This document shows, in pieces, positions 61,223-64,000 of a stretch of DNA of 64,000 nucleotides. The notes below the pieces were generated by a model, which searched no databases, had not been told where the DNA came from, and worked only from the letters and a program-made list of their open reading frames with translations. Within the stretch, counting starts at the first letter, position 1, and every line of letters begins with the position of its first letter. The stretch comes from Trogon surrucura (Eukaryota; Chordata; Aves; Trogoniformes; Trogonidae), in contig CM036619.1 in the NCBI GenBank assembly GCA_020746105.1, positions 54,234,635-54,298,634 of the forward strand, given 5' to 3'. Both the position numbers and the translations under genes were made by a program.

Positions 61223-63988
61223 GTATGGTACTACTTTTACTCCTCTCTTGTTTTGCAGCTTCCTATCTGCAGTGGTGAAGGGCTCTTGTAAGAGGGGAAG
61301 AATTATTTTTTAATAAGCAATGGCCTGTGCCTCAGAGTATTTGAGCTCTGCCTCTCTTCCTTGTATTTTTCTTGTGTGAATATGGGAAAGTAACCTCCTC
61401 GGGTTTGGTTCTAGTAGGATCTACTGAGCTCTACAACTTGAATTAAACCTACCTAAATTTAGTCATGTAGTATGCGAAAAAAATGCTTGCCTATACTGAT
61501 TACACAAGAAACAGAGGGCAGTTGGGCCACTGAAATAGCCACTTCAGTTAATTGCCAAAGGTAATTAGAAAGATAGATTGGAGCCTAATACACTAAAAAA
61601 AAAGAGGGAATTATATCAGATTGAGCTACATCTGGCTAACTGTGGTGTAACAAATGCCTGGGTTATCAATGGTATCATATTTGAACTTCATCACTTTTTG
61701 TGCAGGCTTTTTTAACAGTAGACAAGGGCTAAGGCGGAGTTATTAAAGTGTAAGTCAGACCCAAAAACCAAGAGTTGGGTCAAAAAGATTATGAAGGCTT
61801 TGAAGAAGGTCAAGCTAAATTTCTTTTATCTATCTTCTAACTCTGCACATCATTTCAGATATTAGCAATAACGACTTTGCTACTCCTTGCAAATGCAGTC
61901 AGTTTAATACACCTCCAGGGGCATGAGCGCTTAACCCAGGGATCAGGATGTTGTGCTGGGCCACGACCCCAGAAAATACTAAGGGGTGCTGCTGCACTGA
62001 AGAGCTAACAAAGCTCCTTGGACAGTGAACTGGAACACAGTTTCACCAAAACTTCATCGCACAGAGATGCCTTATATCTCTTAGATGGAAGTGTCACTTT
62101 AAACACGGTGAGCTGTGCAGGATTCAAACTGGACCTGTAAGGGAATGGCTTTTATGCGTCACTAGAAATAGCTTAAGACTTCCCATGTCCTTGAAGAACT
62201 TGAGTTACATCTTTCAGAATGAGCTGGAAGACAAGCTTATTAGCTAAAATTTTAACATTTTTGTAGCTTACATCAGCAGAAATCCTGCTTAGAAGAAATG
62301 GGCAAAATATCCCATAACAGGCTCTGAGTATACACATTTAGATGAATACAAAACTGTTTTCAGAGGAATAGTTTTCCTCATCTGAAAACATAAAAATGAA
62401 CATTATCACACCATTCAAATTAACTTCTATGTGCAAATGTTTTGCAATATAAAAACTATTTTCCATAATCCTGTTGAAAGACTGGCAAAGCAGATGAGTC
62501 TTGATGCCAATGTAATAGAAATCTGAAGTCTGTTCCCAACTCTACTTAAAGTGACCTTGAAAAAGCTGTGCAATATTTTATTTGTGAAAATGAGCCACTG
62601 AAAGATACTGTCAAAGTTAGAAGTATGAACCATGTGTAATGTGAAGGAAATAGAAATATTAACAGCAATTAGAAAGAGAGCTGGAACTGAAATTTATGGT
62701 TCCTGGGCTTCCTATCAAATGTATCTTTGTACATAACAACAGAGATAATAACAGGGACTGTCTGTGTCTCTTCCGCAGTTGTTCTGGGTCAGATAAAATC
62801 ACATGCTCTGGCTGTTCTGTTTATCTTAATGCTGTATATGAAATAAATGTGAGCAACTGAGAATACTAAATGATGGTCCAAGCTAGAATCAGTGGCACAT
62901 GGACTGCTCCTTCTCCCTAGAGCAGGATGCTTTGATTCTCCCTTTCCCAACTATGAAATACTTTCAAGAAAGGAGTCTTAAAAATACATCTCTTCAGTTT
63001 AAAAAAGTAAATCAGATTATAATTTGGAACCATGACAATTGTCAAATCAGCTGCAGTTTCTTCAGACTTCTAGACTATACACCTTATATCAGCATAATAT
63101 TTCATTTTATGATGTGACTTTAAGTCTTATGATACTGAAACGGTTTAAAATTTTTATGGAACTAAATTTTATTAATAAAGACTTTTATGTCAGTATCATG
63201 CTGATTCTATAACCAGCAATAAATATGTTTAAGAGCATGTCCTCAGCAGGGATGTTTAGTTAAAAGAAACAACAAGCACTCAGAGTATTAAATTGGACTT
63301 TGAATTGTCATTTTCTGAGGTTAGTTTAAAGAAAGCTAATACATATCAAAGTGATCAATCATGTCAGCTCTGGAGTGGAATTCTCCAGGCCTCTTTTTTC
63401 TGTCAACTTTGTGTGCTTTAAGAGTATCATCAGACATGACAGCCTATTCTCTCACATGCAGGAGGTTAAGTCAGAAGCAGCTTGCAGGACTGACAGGAAC
63501 AACTTTGATATAAAGTAAACAGATGATGAAAACTGGATCCAATATTTGCAAAATCCCCTAACAGTGTAATTATTTGTTTGGTTATATTGCCAGAGAAGTA
63601 GAGAGATCATAACACTGGACAAATGTCTTCAAAGAGACTGGAGAAACTGCAAAAAATGGACTATTCTTTGTAATTATAAGAGACAGCAACTTTTTTTTTT
63701 TTTTTTCAAAGCCTTCTCCTGATTTTAAGTCAGGAGTCTAATTTTTTCGATTTTCATTTTCATCAATACATTTTTTCTTCTTGTGATATGAAAGGTGCCC
63801 CACTTTTGCCTGCAGAAACATACCACATATGAACTTGTCTATCTACAAAAATACTGTATCTGCTGTCGACACAGATGTGGCCTGGAGTGAAGAAACTTCT
63901 CCCCAAGCAATTTCTAAATTTCAAGCTTTCTTTCTTCATTTTCAATAGCATATTACTCCCCTGCCCACCCCTTAACACCATGTTTCAG
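61223..63988. other. Unique AT-rich non-coding DNA
   Basis: Nothing recognised apart from a T16 run at 63691-63706. Frames here (for example 62427-62633 and 63763-63981, both minus) are short and featureless. Confidence 0.55.
63691..63706. repeat. Homopolymer (T)16
   Basis: Sixteen consecutive T with no recognisable retroposon body next to it. Confidence 0.9.
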
Positions 63989-64000
63989 AGAATCATAGAA
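63989..64000 (-). mobile_element. Probable CR1 3' tail cut by the window edge
   Basis: The last 12 bases, AGAATCATAGAA, match the CR1 octamer tail as seen at 19792 and 22453 (minus orientation). The body, if present, lies beyond the window. Confidence 0.55.

Overview
The window looks like AT-rich, gene-poor DNA from a bird nuclear genome, either intergenic or the inside of very large introns. The clearest sign is a scatter of CR1 LINE fragments, nearly all 5'-truncated and ending in the octamer tail typical of avian CR1 (ATTCTGTG/ATTCTATG). Two ERV-type LTR copies and a chimeric SINE, with a tRNA-Ile-like head joined to a CR1 3' end, add to this. From memory, tRNA-Ile/CR1 SINEs of this kind (TguSINE1 and relatives) are described from passerines, so a perching bird is the best guess. 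That is family knowledge plus inference, not a database result.

No complete protein-coding gene, rRNA, functional tRNA or CRISPR array is visible. Most reading frames here are chance frames in AT-rich DNA or shadows of CR1 and LTR sequence. Three short stretches (1019-1093 minus, 30977-31080 plus, 28750-28853 minus) have an open frame between plausible splice sites. They are offered only as candidate exons, because scanning many donor sites by eye will produce some by chance.

Layout. 1-5.7 kb: unique AT-rich DNA with one CR1 tail (1131-1343) close to a candidate exon. 5.7-6.7 kb: the best-preserved CR1 copy, minus strand, still open through the C-terminal half of reverse transcriptase. 6.7-14.5 kb: unique. 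14.5-15.2 kb: degraded LTR copy A. 15.2-22.4 kb: unique DNA with one older CR1 (19792-20097). 22.4-25.1 kb: a duplicated ~110 bp segment, one copy carrying the SINE and the other keeping an empty site, followed by a truncated SINE/CR1 insert with a 9-bp target duplication. 25.8-28.4 kb: a dense repeat cluster with one young CR1, an old CR1 interrupted by a second CR1, two plus-strand CR1 scraps and a 162-bp direct repeat. 28.4-52.2 kb: mostly unique, with small CR1 pieces, a 61-bp tandem duplication and several short tandem duplications. 52.2-52.9 kb: a solo LTR (copy B). 52.9-64 kb: unique DNA with two abutting old CR1 copies (54656-55018), one very old CR1 (60857-61222) and the first bases of another at the right edge.

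There are no cooperating genes to describe. The interest lies in transposon history: filled versus empty paralogous sites, nested insertions, target duplications and local duplications. I did not find a new functional system. All boundaries were read by eye, and most CR1 and interval edges are good to about 5-10 bases.
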